From contig JASIEC010000102.1 of NCBI GenBank assembly GCA_030046135.1, positions 1 to 20,553 of the forward strand: a DNA stretch of 20,553 nucleotides. Reading direction: 5' to 3'. Under the pieces are notes generated by a model. The model saw nothing but the letters and a program-made list of their open reading frames with translations, made no database searches and had not been told where the DNA came from. How positions within the stretch are numbered: position 1 is the stretch's first letter; every line of letters starts with the position of its first letter. This document shows positions 14,142 to 20,553 of the stretch, in pieces. Origin of the DNA: Thermoplasmata archaeon (GTDB lineage: Archaea; Thermoplasmatota; Thermoplasmata; Lutacidiplasmatales; UBA184). The translations under genes were made by a program, and so were the position numbers.

Positions 14142-15772
14142 GGTCGCCGCCTCCCGAGGACGAACGGGGCGACGACGGCGAGCTCGGCGAGCGAGACGAG
14201 CGCCATCGCGGCGACCCCGGCCTTCGCATCGATCGCGAGAGGGAGCCCCGCGATCACGAGGCCGGGCACGGTCACCACGAACGCGGTCCAGGCGCCCGAG
14301 TAGAGGTTCGGGACCGGGGTCCCCCGGTGCCGCGCCCAGCGGAAGAGGAGGCCGAGCTCAAGCAGGGCGGCGGCAACGACCGCCGGGAGCTCCGAGACGA
14401 CGAACCCGGCGAAGACGATCGGCGCCGGGAACCGTACGGCAGCGAGTCCGAGGACGATCGCCCCCGCGACGAGATAGATCGACGCGACGAGCGTCGTCTT
14501 CCCGACGATGACCGAGCGCTCCGCGAGCGGGAGCGTCCGGCCGTAGGAGTACGCGACCACCTCGATGGCGAAGAAAGCCGGTCCGAAGAAGGTTGCGAGA
14601 AGGGCGGCGGCGGTGACCGCGCCGAGGGCGAGGGTCGGGGCGCTCTGCGACGCCGCCCGGACGTACGTGAGCAGCCCGAGCGCGAGCGCGTCGAGCACCG
14701 GCAGGAGGACGAGGAAGGCGAACCCCGGCGTCCGGCTCGCGAGGCGGAGGTCCTTCGTCATCACGGCCCAGGCGGGTCGCTGGGGGCGAAGCTCGCTGCG
14801 GACAACGGGCCCCGGGCGCGTTCGACCTGGGAGGAGGGCGCCGATCTCTCCGATCGATTCGTACACCCACAGCCCCGCGGCGCCGGCGAGAGCCGCGTAC
14901 GCGGTCACGGAGCCGAGCACGAGGAGCTTCCCGACGGCGGGGAGATCGATCCCGGGCCCCGTCGGGGCGACGAAGGCGACGAGCGCCGCGAACGGCACCG
15001 GGAACGCGGCGAGCAGGAGCGAACCCCCGACCGACGGCACGCCGGCCGCGACCGGCCCGAGGATCCCGAAGAACGCGGGCGCGGCGGTCACGAAGGCGAC
15101 GAGCGCGAACGCGGGCGCGACCCAGAGGACGAGGTACGCCCAGCGGACCGCGGTGCGACCGCCGCCCCCCCGCGACCCGAGGACCCGGTGCGAGAAGAAC
15201 CTCCCCGTGAGCAGCGAGAGCGCGAGCGCGAACGCGACCGCGCCGATCGCGCCGGGGACGATTGCGACCCCGGCCCGCCACCCGAGCGCGAGGCCGAGGA
15301 ACACCGGCGTCCCGACCAGAACGACCGCGACCGGCAGGTCGAAGAGCCGCAGGTACAGGAGCGCGGCGACGCGGCGGAACGTCCGGGCGTCGATCGGCAG
15401 CGGTGTCAGGACCTCGAGGATCCGGGAGGAGAGGAACGTGGGGAGGATCTGGAGCCCGGTCCACCAGAGGAACGTCACCTCGAGGCTGAGGAGCCCCGTG
15501 ACGACCCCGACCGAGAAGGCGCCGGGGGCGATCGTGACCCCCGGGATCACCCCGGGCCCCGCCCGGGCGAGCAGGGCGGCTCCGGCGGTGAGGAGGGCGA
15601 GGGTCGCCCCGACGACGAACTTCCCCTGGAGAACCCGGCGCTCGGCCCGGGGCACGAGGTCGTGGGCCGCGACGGACGGGGCGATCGACCCTTGGCGGAA
15701 CGCGTAGATCGCCTGGAGCGAGAGCTCCTGGAAGGCGAGCCCGCTCCAGCGCCACGCCTCACGCCAGCCCAT
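14138..15772 (-). CDS. ABC transporter permease, multi-pass membrane protein
   Basis: A 544-residue integral membrane protein with about twelve hydrophobic segments spread over the whole length, in two similar halves separated by a basic loop near the middle (RPGPVVRSELRPQRPAWAVMTKDLRL). The second half opens with TKDLRLASRTPGFAF, a phrase typical of ABC-2-type exporter permeases, where a short cytoplasmic segment leads into the membrane. Charged residues are few within the segments. No substrate can be read from the sequence. The ATG at 15772 lies within the last codons of the ATPase gene (14-base overlap), which ties the two into one transporter. Its own stop overlaps the proposed ValRS start. 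An ORF extension to 15859 would lie inside the ATPase gene and is rejected. Confidence 0.82.
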   Translation of the reverse strand: MGWREAWRWSGLAFQELSLQAIYAFRQGSIAPSVAAHDLVPRAERRVLQGKFVVGATLALLTAGAALLARAGPGVIPGVTIAPGAFSVGVVTGLLSLEVTFLWWTGLQILPTFLSSRILEVLTPLPIDARTFRRVAALLYLRLFDLPVAVVLVGTPVFLGLALGWRAGVAIVPGAIGAVAFALALSLLTGRFFSHRVLGSRGGGGRTAVRWAYLVLWVAPAFALVAFVTAAPAFFGILGPVAAGVPSVGGSLLLAAFPVPFAALVAFVAPTGPGIDLPAVGKLLVLGSVTAYAALAGAAGLWVYESIGEIGALLPGRTRPGPVVRSELRPQRPAWAVMTKDLRLASRTPGFAFLVLLPVLDALALGLLTYVRAASQSAPTLALGAVTAAALLATFFGPAFFAIEVVAYSYGRTLPLAERSVIVGKTTLVASIYLVAGAIVLGLAAVRFPAPIVFAGFVVSELPAVVAAALLELGLLFRWARHRGTPVPNLYSGAWTAFVVTVPGLVIAGLPLAIDAKAGVAAMALVSLAELAVVAPFVLGRRRP

Positions 15773-16568
15773 CCGGTCCCCCGTCGAGCTGGGCGAGGGC
15801 GTCCGAGAGCCCCTCGTCGCCGCGCGTGAGCTTGAGGAAGATCTCCTCGAGCGACGCATCGCCCCGGGCGACGCGGGTGCGGAGCTCCCCGAGCGTCCCC
15901 TCGCCCCGGAGGACCCCCTCGTCGAGGATCCCGATCCGGTGGCAGATCGCGGCGGCGACCTCCACGGTGTGGGTGGAGAAGAGGACCCCCCGGCCGTCGC
16001 GCGCCACGTAGCGGACGAGCAGCTCCTTCACGATCCGCACGGAGCGCGGATCGAGGCTGTTGAGCGGCTCGTCGAGCACGAGGAGCCTCGGAAGGTGGAG
16101 GAACGCGGCGGTGAGGAGGACCTTCTGGCGGGTCCCGTTCGAGAGCGTCGCGATCGGCTCCTCGAGCTCCTCGGCGAGCTGGAAGGCGTCCGCGTAGGCC
16201 CGCATCCGGGCGGAGGCCACCGACGGGTCGAGCCGACGGACCCCGGCCACGAACTCGAGGAACTCCCGGGGCGTGAGGGCCTCGTACAGGATCGAGGACT
16301 CCGGTACGTAGCCGATCGCCTCCCGGGCGCCGAGGCCGTCGCCGACGGCATCGATGCCGAAGACCCGCACCGCGCCGGCGGAGGGCCGTACGAGCCCGAC
16401 GGTCGACTTGAGGGCGCTCGATTTGCCGGCGCCGTTCGAGCCGAGGAGGCCGTAGATCTCGCCGGGCCGGACGGTGAGGGTGAGGCCGTTGACCGCCCGG
16501 CGCTCCCCGTAGTCGACGGTCAGCCCCTCGAAGGCAAGGGGGATCGCGTCGGGGCCGGCGGCTCCCAT
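15759..16568 (-). CDS. ABC transporter ATP-binding protein
   Basis: A 269-residue nucleotide-binding subunit that powers the permease encoded next. Walker A is GSNGAGKS (43-50). The Q-loop region is near GYVPESSILYEALTP, where a Glu-Ser replaces the usual Q. The signature is LSNGTRQK (142-149), a variant of LSGGQ seen in exporter-type proteins. Walker B is LLVLDEP (162-168) followed by the D-loop SLDP, and the H-loop is STHTVEVA (H200). The C terminus (SLEEIFLKLTRG) matches ABC-2 exporter ATPases. The ATG at 16568 is chosen over an upstream in-frame start because a GATATTATC element is centred 30 bp before it. It is the first gene of a five-gene run (ATPase, permease, ValRS, aldo/keto reductase, phosphatase) whose members all overlap. 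The transported substrate is unknown. Confidence 0.92.
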   Translation of the reverse strand: MGAAGPDAIPLAFEGLTVDYGERRAVNGLTLTVRPGEIYGLLGSNGAGKSSALKSTVGLVRPSAGAVRVFGIDAVGDGLGAREAIGYVPESSILYEALTPREFLEFVAGVRRLDPSVASARMRAYADAFQLAEELEEPIATLSNGTRQKVLLTAAFLHLPRLLVLDEPLNSLDPRSVRIVKELLVRYVARDGRGVLFSTHTVEVAAAICHRIGILDEGVLRGEGTLGELRTRVARGDASLEEIFLKLTRGDEGLSDALAQLDGGPDGLA

Positions 16569-16593
16569 CCCCTGTCTATCGACGGGGCAGGCG

Positions 16594-16602
16594 GATAATA
16601 TC
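16594..16602 (-). promoter_or_regulatory. TATA box of the ABC-ValRS operon
   Basis: The minus strand reads GATATTATC, centred 30 bp from the ATG at 16568. It lies in the short gap after the LysRS gene, so the five-gene run likely starts here. I found no second convincing promoter inside it. Confidence 0.6.
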
Positions 16603-16612
16603 GACGCCGGGA

Positions 16613-18094
16613 CTACTCGGTCCGCGTCCGGGCGATCGGGAAGAGGATGACGTCCTTGATCGACTCCGCGCCCGTGAGCGCCATGACGAGGCGGTCGACC
16701 CCGAAGCCGATCCCGGTGCACGGGGGGAGCCCGTAGCGCAGGGCACGGACGAAGTCGGCGTCGTAGGCGTACCGGTCCCCGCCGGTCCCTCGGGCCTGCT
16801 CCTCGAACCGGCGCGCCTGATCGTCCGGATCGTTGAGCTCGGTGTAGGCGTTGGCGAGCTCGTAGCCGGGGACGAACGCCTCGAACCGCTCGACCCGGCC
16901 CGGCTTCGAGCGGTGGCGCTTCGCGAGCGGGGTCGTCGCCTCGGGATGGTCCACGACGAACGTGAGCCGGTCGATCGTCGGCTCGACGAAGTGCTCGAAC
17001 AGCTTCTCAAGGAACGTCCCGCGAGGCGAGCTGTCCGGGACGGTCGACCCGACGCGCCGGGCGATCTCCCGGAGCTCCTCCCGGCTCTTGTCGAGGAGGC
17101 CCGGGATCCCGCTCGCGCGCTCGAGCTCGTCGACGAAGTCGACGGTCCGGGACGGGGGTCGGAACGCCTCCGCGGCCTTCGTGCGGGCCGGGGAGTCGGG
17201 GAGAAGCTCCGCCGCCCGCCCGGCGAGGTGGGCGAGCAGGCCCTCGAAGAACCCCCGCATCTCGGTGTAGTCCGCGTACGCCCAGTACGCCTCGAGCTCG
17301 GTGAACTCGGGGGAGTGGGTCGAGTCGAGGTCCTCGTTCCGGAACGACTTGCCGAGCTCGAAGACCTTCTCCGCGCCCCCGACCAGGAGTTTCTTGAGGG
17401 GCAGCTCGGTCGCGATCCGGAGCCGGAGGTCGGCCCCGAGGTAGTTCGATCGCGTGACGAACGGGGCCGCGGCGGCCCCTCCGGCGACCGGGACGAGGAC
17501 CGGGGTCTCCACCTCGAGGAAGCCGGCCGCCTCGAAGTAGCGGCGAACCTCCCGCACAAGCAGCGATCGGACCCGGAGCCTCTCGCGGCTCTCGGCGGAG
17601 GTGAGGAGATCGAGGTACGGCCGGCGGATCCTCTCCTCGACGTCCTGGAGCCCGTGGAACTTCTCGGGGGGCGGGGCGATCGCCTTCGCGAGCAGCGTGA
17701 GCGAGCGCGCCTCGAGCGACGGCTCCCCGCGTCGGGTCACCGAGGCGACGCCGTCGGCTCCGACGATGTCCCCGGAGTCGAGGTCCGCGAGCCACCCCCG
17801 GTACGCCTCGTCCCCGAGGAGGTCGGCCCGGAGCAGGAGCTGGAGGCTTCCCGCCGCGTCGTCAAGGTCGAGGAACGCGACCTGGCCGTGGCGGCGGAGG
17901 CTCCTCAGCCGCCCCGCGACCCGGAACGACCGCGCGGGATCGGACTCCCCCGGGGTCAGCCCAGCGGCGGCGCTCCGGACGACATCGGTCGGGACCCGGC
18001 CCGGGAACGACCACGGGTACGGCTCCTTCCCCTCCGACCGCCATCGGGCGATCTTCGCCCGGCGCTCCCGCTCGAGCGCGGTCTCCTCCGTCAT
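16613..18094 (-). CDS. lysS: Lysyl-tRNA synthetase, class II
   Basis: Charges tRNA-Lys in the cytoplasm; 493 residues. An N-terminal OB-fold anticodon-binding domain (about 55-150, FRVAGRLRSLRRHGQVAFLDL) precedes the class II catalytic core. HGLQDVEERIRRPYLDLL and FLEVETPVLVPVAGGAAAAPF form motif 1 and the LysRS-specific loop; IATELPLKKLLVGGAEKVFELGKSFRNE with STHSPEFTELEAYWAYADY forms motif 2; and GIGFGVDRLVMALTG with IKDVILFP forms motif 3. The GGAAAAPF and FRNE blocks separate it from AspRS/AsnRS. Many archaea use the unrelated class I LysRS, so a class II enzyme is informative about the lineage or about transfer. The ATG at 18094 has a T-rich TATA-like element (ATTTTTTA) centred 30 bp upstream. 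The cognate tRNA-Lys is in the same window. Confidence 0.93.
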   Translation of the reverse strand: MTEETALERERRAKIARWRSEGKEPYPWSFPGRVPTDVVRSAAAGLTPGESDPARSFRVAGRLRSLRRHGQVAFLDLDDAAGSLQLLLRADLLGDEAYRGWLADLDSGDIVGADGVASVTRRGEPSLEARSLTLLAKAIAPPPEKFHGLQDVEERIRRPYLDLLTSAESRERLRVRSLLVREVRRYFEAAGFLEVETPVLVPVAGGAAAAPFVTRSNYLGADLRLRIATELPLKKLLVGGAEKVFELGKSFRNEDLDSTHSPEFTELEAYWAYADYTEMRGFFEGLLAHLAGRAAELLPDSPARTKAAEAFRPPSRTVDFVDELERASGIPGLLDKSREELREIARRVGSTVPDSSPRGTFLEKLFEHFVEPTIDRLTFVVDHPEATTPLAKRHRSKPGRVERFEAFVPGYELANAYTELNDPDDQARRFEEQARGTGGDRYAYDADFVRALRYGLPPCTGIGFGVDRLVMALTGAESIKDVILFPIARTRTE

Positions 18095-18120
18095 CCTCCC
18101 GGCGTCGGAGGAGGGGGCGG

Positions 18121-18128
18121 TAAAAAAT
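18121..18128 (-). promoter_or_regulatory. TATA-like T-tract before LysRS; possible terminator of the preceding gene
   Basis: The minus strand reads ATTTTTTA, centred 30 bp before the LysRS ATG. It also lies about 20 bases after the stop of the gene at 18149-18559, and archaeal polymerases stop at T-runs. One tract may therefore do both jobs. Confidence 0.5.
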
Positions 18129-18148
18129 GGCTCTCTTCGGGCGGCGGT

Positions 18149-18559
18149 CTACCCGGCCGACCCCGGGGGGGACTCGAGCGGGATCCGCTCGACCCCGGCG
18201 GGGCGGAACAGCGCGACGTGCTCGGGGACCGCGGGGTCCTTGCCCGCGGCCCGCGCGGGCTCGTGCAGGACGAGGAACGTGCCGAGGAAGAACTCGGCGG
18301 CCGCGTCCCCGCCGCCGATCCCGTAGCTCACGTAGTCGGAGAAGTAGACGTGGACCTGGCCCGAGCGGTGGCGTCGGAGCGCCTGGACGAACTTCCGGAC
18401 CTCGTCGGGCCCCTTGCGCTCGAGCTCGTCGAAGAGGTCCCGGAGGATCGGCCGCTGGCTCACGCCCGCGAGGCCGTCGTAGGAGAGATAGACCGCGGGC
18501 CGGGGGTCGAGGGCGACCACGTCGAGGCGAAGGACCCCTTCGACAGGCTTGGTCCGCAC
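18149..18559 (-). CDS. Conserved-looking small protein, family not recognised
   Basis: A 136-residue protein I do not recognise. It is a balanced alpha/beta sequence: a strand pair LRLDVVALDPRPAVYLSYDG, a charged helical stretch ILRDLFDELERKGPDEVRKF and VQALRRHRS, a strand-rich middle QVHVYFSDYVSYGIGGGDA, a hydrophobic helix AAEFFLGTFLVLHEPA, and a short tail. There is no signal peptide, zinc motif or membrane segment. Asp/Tyr/Gly clusters (YLSYDG, YFSDYVSYGIGGGD) are the likely conserved positions. Coding is supported by codon use like its neighbours and by a TTTGATATC box centred 28 bp before the GTG at 18559, a leaderless start like several genes here. It sits between the LysRS and thermosome genes on the same strand but has its own promoter. 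No function is proposed. Confidence 0.7.
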   Translation of the reverse strand: MRTKPVEGVLRLDVVALDPRPAVYLSYDGLAGVSQRPILRDLFDELERKGPDEVRKFVQALRRHRSGQVHVYFSDYVSYGIGGGDAAAEFFLGTFLVLHEPARAAGKDPAVPEHVALFRPAGVERIPLESPPGSAG

Positions 18560-18582
18560 GGGGGGCCGCCTACCCGGGCTCC

Positions 18583-18591
18583 GATATCAAA
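18583..18591 (-). promoter_or_regulatory. TATA box of the unrecognised 136-residue gene
   Basis: The minus strand reads TTTGATATC, centred 28 bp from the GTG at 18559. It lies in the gap after the thermosome stop. Confidence 0.55.
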
Positions 18592-18639
18592 GCTTCGGGG
18601 AGGGCGCCGGACCGGTGCCGACGCCCCGCGGGGTGCCGC

Positions 18640-20274
18640 TCAGTGGTCGTGGCCGCCCGGACCGCCGGGCGGGGCCGGGCTCGACTTCTTCGAGGCGATG
18701 ATGTCGTCGATCCGGAGCACCATCGTCGCGACCTCGACCGCCGAGCTGAGCGCCTGGCGCTTCACCCGGACCGGTTCGACCACGCGGAGGGCCCACATGT
18801 CGGCCGCCTTGCCGTCGGCGAGGTTCACGCCGACGTTCTTGTTCGCCTTGGGCCCGTCGTGCGCGCTGCGGAGCTCGATGAGCGTGTTGATGGAGTCGTA
18901 CCCCCCGTTCTCGGCGAGGGCCCACGGGACGCACTCGAGCGACTGAGCGAACGCCTCGGCCGCGAGCTGCTCGCGGCCGCCGACCGTCCCCGCCCACTTG
19001 CGGAGCTTCACGGCGAGGTCGATCTCGGTCGCGCCGCCGCCGGGGCAGATGACGCCGTCCTCGAGGACGCTGCCGACGACCTTGAGCGCGTCCTGGAGGG
19101 ACCGCTCGACCTCCTGGGTGACGTGCTCCGTGCCGCCGCGGATGAGGATCGACACCGACCGGGGGTTCGAGCAGCCGGTCACGAACGTCATGTCGTCCTC
19201 GCCGACCTTGCGCTCGTCGACCTTGGCCGCCTTGCCGAGGTCGGCCGGGGTGAGCTCCTTGATCCCGGTGACGATCTTCCCGCCCGTGGCGCGGGCGAGC
19301 TTCTGGAGGTCGGACTCCTTGACCTGCTTCACCGCGTAGATCCCCTCCTTCGCGAGGTAGTGGAGGACGACGTCGTCGATCCCCTTCTGGCAGACGACGA
19401 CGTTCGCGCCCGACGCCTTGATCGCGTCGACCATCTTGCGGAACGTCTTGTCTTCCTCGTCGAGGAAGCTCTGGATCTGGTTCGGCGTCTTGATGTTGAT
19501 CTTGCTCTCGATCTCGGTCTTCTTGATCTCGAGCGCCGAGTTGAGGAGGGCGATCTTCGCGGTCGTGATCTCGGAGGGCATGCGCGGGTGCCCGCGCTCC
19601 TTGTCGAGCACGATCCCCTCGATGAGCTCGGTGTCCGAGACCGTGCCGCCGTGGCGCTTTTCGATCTTGATCTGATCGACGTCGCAGACGGTCTTGCCGC
19701 CGCGCTGCTCGGCGATCTTCTTCACGGCCTGGACGGAGATCTTGGCGAGGACGTCGCGCGCCCCCACGACCCCCTTCGATCCCATGGCGGTGCGCGCGCA
19801 GTCGATCAGCGTCGTCTCGTCGTCGGGCTTCACCTGCGTCGCGATCTCGGTGTCGAGGACCCGCCGGGCCTCCTGCACGGCGAGCTGGTAGCCCTTCGTG
19901 ATCACCGTGGGGTGGACGTTCTGCTCGAGAAGGTACTCCGAGCGCTTGAGGAGCTCGCCGGCGAGGACGACCGCGGTGGTCGTGCCGTCGCCGCACTGCT
20001 GGTCCTGGGTCTTCGCGACCTCGACCAGCATCTTGGCGGCGGGGTGCTCGACGTCGACCTCCTTGAGGATCGTGACCCCGTCGTTCGTGATCGTGATGTC
20101 ACCCATCGAGTCGACGAGCATCTTGTCCATCCCGCGGGGACCGAGCGTCGTCCGGACCGCGTCCGCGACGGCACGGGCCGCCGCGATGTTGTTCGTCGTC
20201 GCACCCTTTCCGCGCTCGCGCTCCGTCCCCTCCTTGAGGACGAGGATCGGCGTACCCTGCAGCATCGAAGCCAC
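18640..20274 (-). CDS. Thermosome subunit (group II chaperonin)
   Basis: A subunit of the double-ring archaeal chaperonin that folds proteins with ATP and closes with built-in lids. It is 544 residues, the usual length. Marks of the family are TPILVLKEGTERERG at the N terminus; TTLGPRGMDKMLVDSMGDI and TNDGVTIL; GDGTTTAVVLAGELL, holding the ATP-hydrolysis Asp; a helical-protrusion apical domain in the middle; and VICPGGGATEIDLAVKLR and GGYDSINTLIELR near the end. The C terminus (PAPPGGPGGHDH) is a short Gly/Pro/His-rich tail, comparable to the flexible tails inside chaperonin cavities. Starts available are TTG 20277, GTG 20274 and ATG 20265. I take the GTG because a TATATA core is centred 26.5 bp upstream; the ATG would also be plausible by homology. 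Only one subunit gene is present here. Confidence 0.96.
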   Translation of the reverse strand: MASMLQGTPILVLKEGTERERGKGATTNNIAAARAVADAVRTTLGPRGMDKMLVDSMGDITITNDGVTILKEVDVEHPAAKMLVEVAKTQDQQCGDGTTTAVVLAGELLKRSEYLLEQNVHPTVITKGYQLAVQEARRVLDTEIATQVKPDDETTLIDCARTAMGSKGVVGARDVLAKISVQAVKKIAEQRGGKTVCDVDQIKIEKRHGGTVSDTELIEGIVLDKERGHPRMPSEITTAKIALLNSALEIKKTEIESKINIKTPNQIQSFLDEEDKTFRKMVDAIKASGANVVVCQKGIDDVVLHYLAKEGIYAVKQVKESDLQKLARATGGKIVTGIKELTPADLGKAAKVDERKVGEDDMTFVTGCSNPRSVSILIRGGTEHVTQEVERSLQDALKVVGSVLEDGVICPGGGATEIDLAVKLRKWAGTVGGREQLAAEAFAQSLECVPWALAENGGYDSINTLIELRSAHDGPKANKNVGVNLADGKAADMWALRVVEPVRVKRQALSSAVEVATMVLRIDDIIASKKSSPAPPGGPGGHDH

Positions 20275-20295
20275 CAAGTTCGGAAAAATTGCCCT

Positions 20296-20304
20296 TCTAT
20301 ATAA
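20296..20304 (-). promoter_or_regulatory. Strong TATA box of the thermosome gene
   Basis: The minus strand reads TTATATAGA in a 30-base AT-rich island (20281-20312), the most AT-rich stretch of the window. The core is centred 26.5 bp from the GTG at 20274. Strong promoters are expected for chaperonins. I could not define a heat-shock operator. Confidence 0.75.
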
Positions 20305-20321
20305 GATAATCTAGGACGCAC

Positions 20322-20553
20322 GAGCCGGAGAGGGTGTCACGGACGGCGCCGGTTCAGCCACGATCGGGGGTGGCGGTCAAGCTGACGGGCTACTCCACCG
20401 GGTCATCGGTTTCGTCGTCGTGGGTCGCCGACTGGTTACGGCGGCTGAGTACCGCCTACCCGGGTCTCGCTCCGCGACTTGAGGGTCCCCGCTCGAATCC
20501 CTCGGTTTCCGGGATTATCTATAGGCCGCATCGCTTCCCTCCCCCCTGTGCGC
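20322..20553. other. Intergenic region at right edge; possible promoter, no gene recognised
   Basis: About 230 bases upstream of the thermosome promoter without a coding frame I believe. Short hairpins exist (for example GGCGG/CCGCC around 20440-20458 and GTCA/TGAC around 20378-20388), but they do not form a known RNA. A near-palindromic TATCTATAGG at 20517-20525 could be a promoter facing out of the window. Confidence 0.4.
20514..20525 (+). promoter_or_regulatory. Possible TATA box of a gene starting at the window edge
   Basis: ATTATCTATAGG, with the TATA core centred about 27 bp before a GTG at 20548-20550. This is the same leaderless spacing as elsewhere, but only two codons of the putative gene are inside the window. 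CTATAG is a palindrome, so direction is uncertain. Confidence 0.35.

Noticed and set aside
14138..15859. Upstream extension of the permease to 15859
   Set aside because: It would place 29 Ser/Arg-rich residues inside the ATPase gene. The hydrophobic protein begins naturally at the ATG at 15772.
20352..20425. Possible box C/D guide RNA on the minus strand (GATGAC ... CTGA)
   Set aside because: The C box is imperfect and no internal D'/C' pair exists at the usual spacing.
20478..20512. GCTCGAATCCC resembling a tRNA T arm near the right edge
   Set aside because: The flanking five-base stems do not pair, and no matching D or anticodon arm is found upstream on either strand.
1..20553. CRISPR array, insertion sequence, prophage or integrase
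   Set aside because: No spaced direct repeats, transposase or integrase motifs, or terminal inverted repeats were seen anywhere in the window.

Overview
The window is a gene-dense, very GC-rich stretch (by eye about 70% G+C) of an archaeal chromosome. The archaeal assignment rests on a group II chaperonin (thermosome), deoxyhypusine synthase, aIF2-beta with a TRAM domain, a presenilin-like archaeal membrane protease, and TATA boxes about 26-31 bp upstream of start codons with almost no leader. A high-GC uncultivated Thermoplasmatota-like lineage is my best guess (inference). The proteins do not look strongly acidic, which argues against a haloarchaeon.

Layout. Bases 1-267 hold nothing I can identify. 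From 268 to 3485 there is an accessory-looking block: a DinB-like protein (+), a small MoaF/calycin-like protein (-), a PLP-dependent decarboxylase-like enzyme (-), and a two-gene RHH antitoxin / RelE-ParE-like toxin unit (-). Next come a tRNA-Lys(CTT) (-, 3568-3641) and deoxyhypusine synthase (-), which is divergent from threonine synthase (+). A DEAD-box helicase with a DEGD box and a GNAT acetyltransferase follow (both -, separately promoted). The pair aIF2-beta-TRAM -> presenilin-like protease (-) comes next. Then a five-gene overlapping minus-strand run reads, in transcription order, ABC ATPase -> ABC permease -> valyl-tRNA synthetase -> aldo/keto reductase -> HAD phosphatase. Class II lysyl-tRNA synthetase, an unrecognised 136-residue protein and the thermosome subunit (all -, each with its own promoter) complete the set. 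The last ~230 bases carry no recognisable gene, but a TATA-like element suggests a plus-strand gene starting at the window edge.

How the genes fit together. Much of the window serves translation and protein quality: tRNA-Lys with LysRS, ValRS, aIF2-beta, deoxyhypusine synthase (which modifies aIF5A), an RNA helicase, the thermosome and an intramembrane protease. Two initiation modes appear. Several promoter-proximal genes start at or within a few bases of the predicted transcription start, often with GTG. Two internal operon genes (ValRS and the aldo/keto reductase) instead use a GGAGG-like site and a 4-base overlap with the gene before.

The most unusual points are these. The ValRS reading frame has no ATG/GTG/TTG where its N terminus must lie and appears to start at CTG in a CTGA overlap. 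The same ValRS looks bacterial in type (C-terminal coiled-coil arm) and has Thr for the first His of its HIGH motif. The helicase has DEGD for DEAD. I did not find a convincing wholly new multi-gene system. The toxin-antitoxin pair and the unrecognised 136-residue protein are the nearest candidates for new biology.
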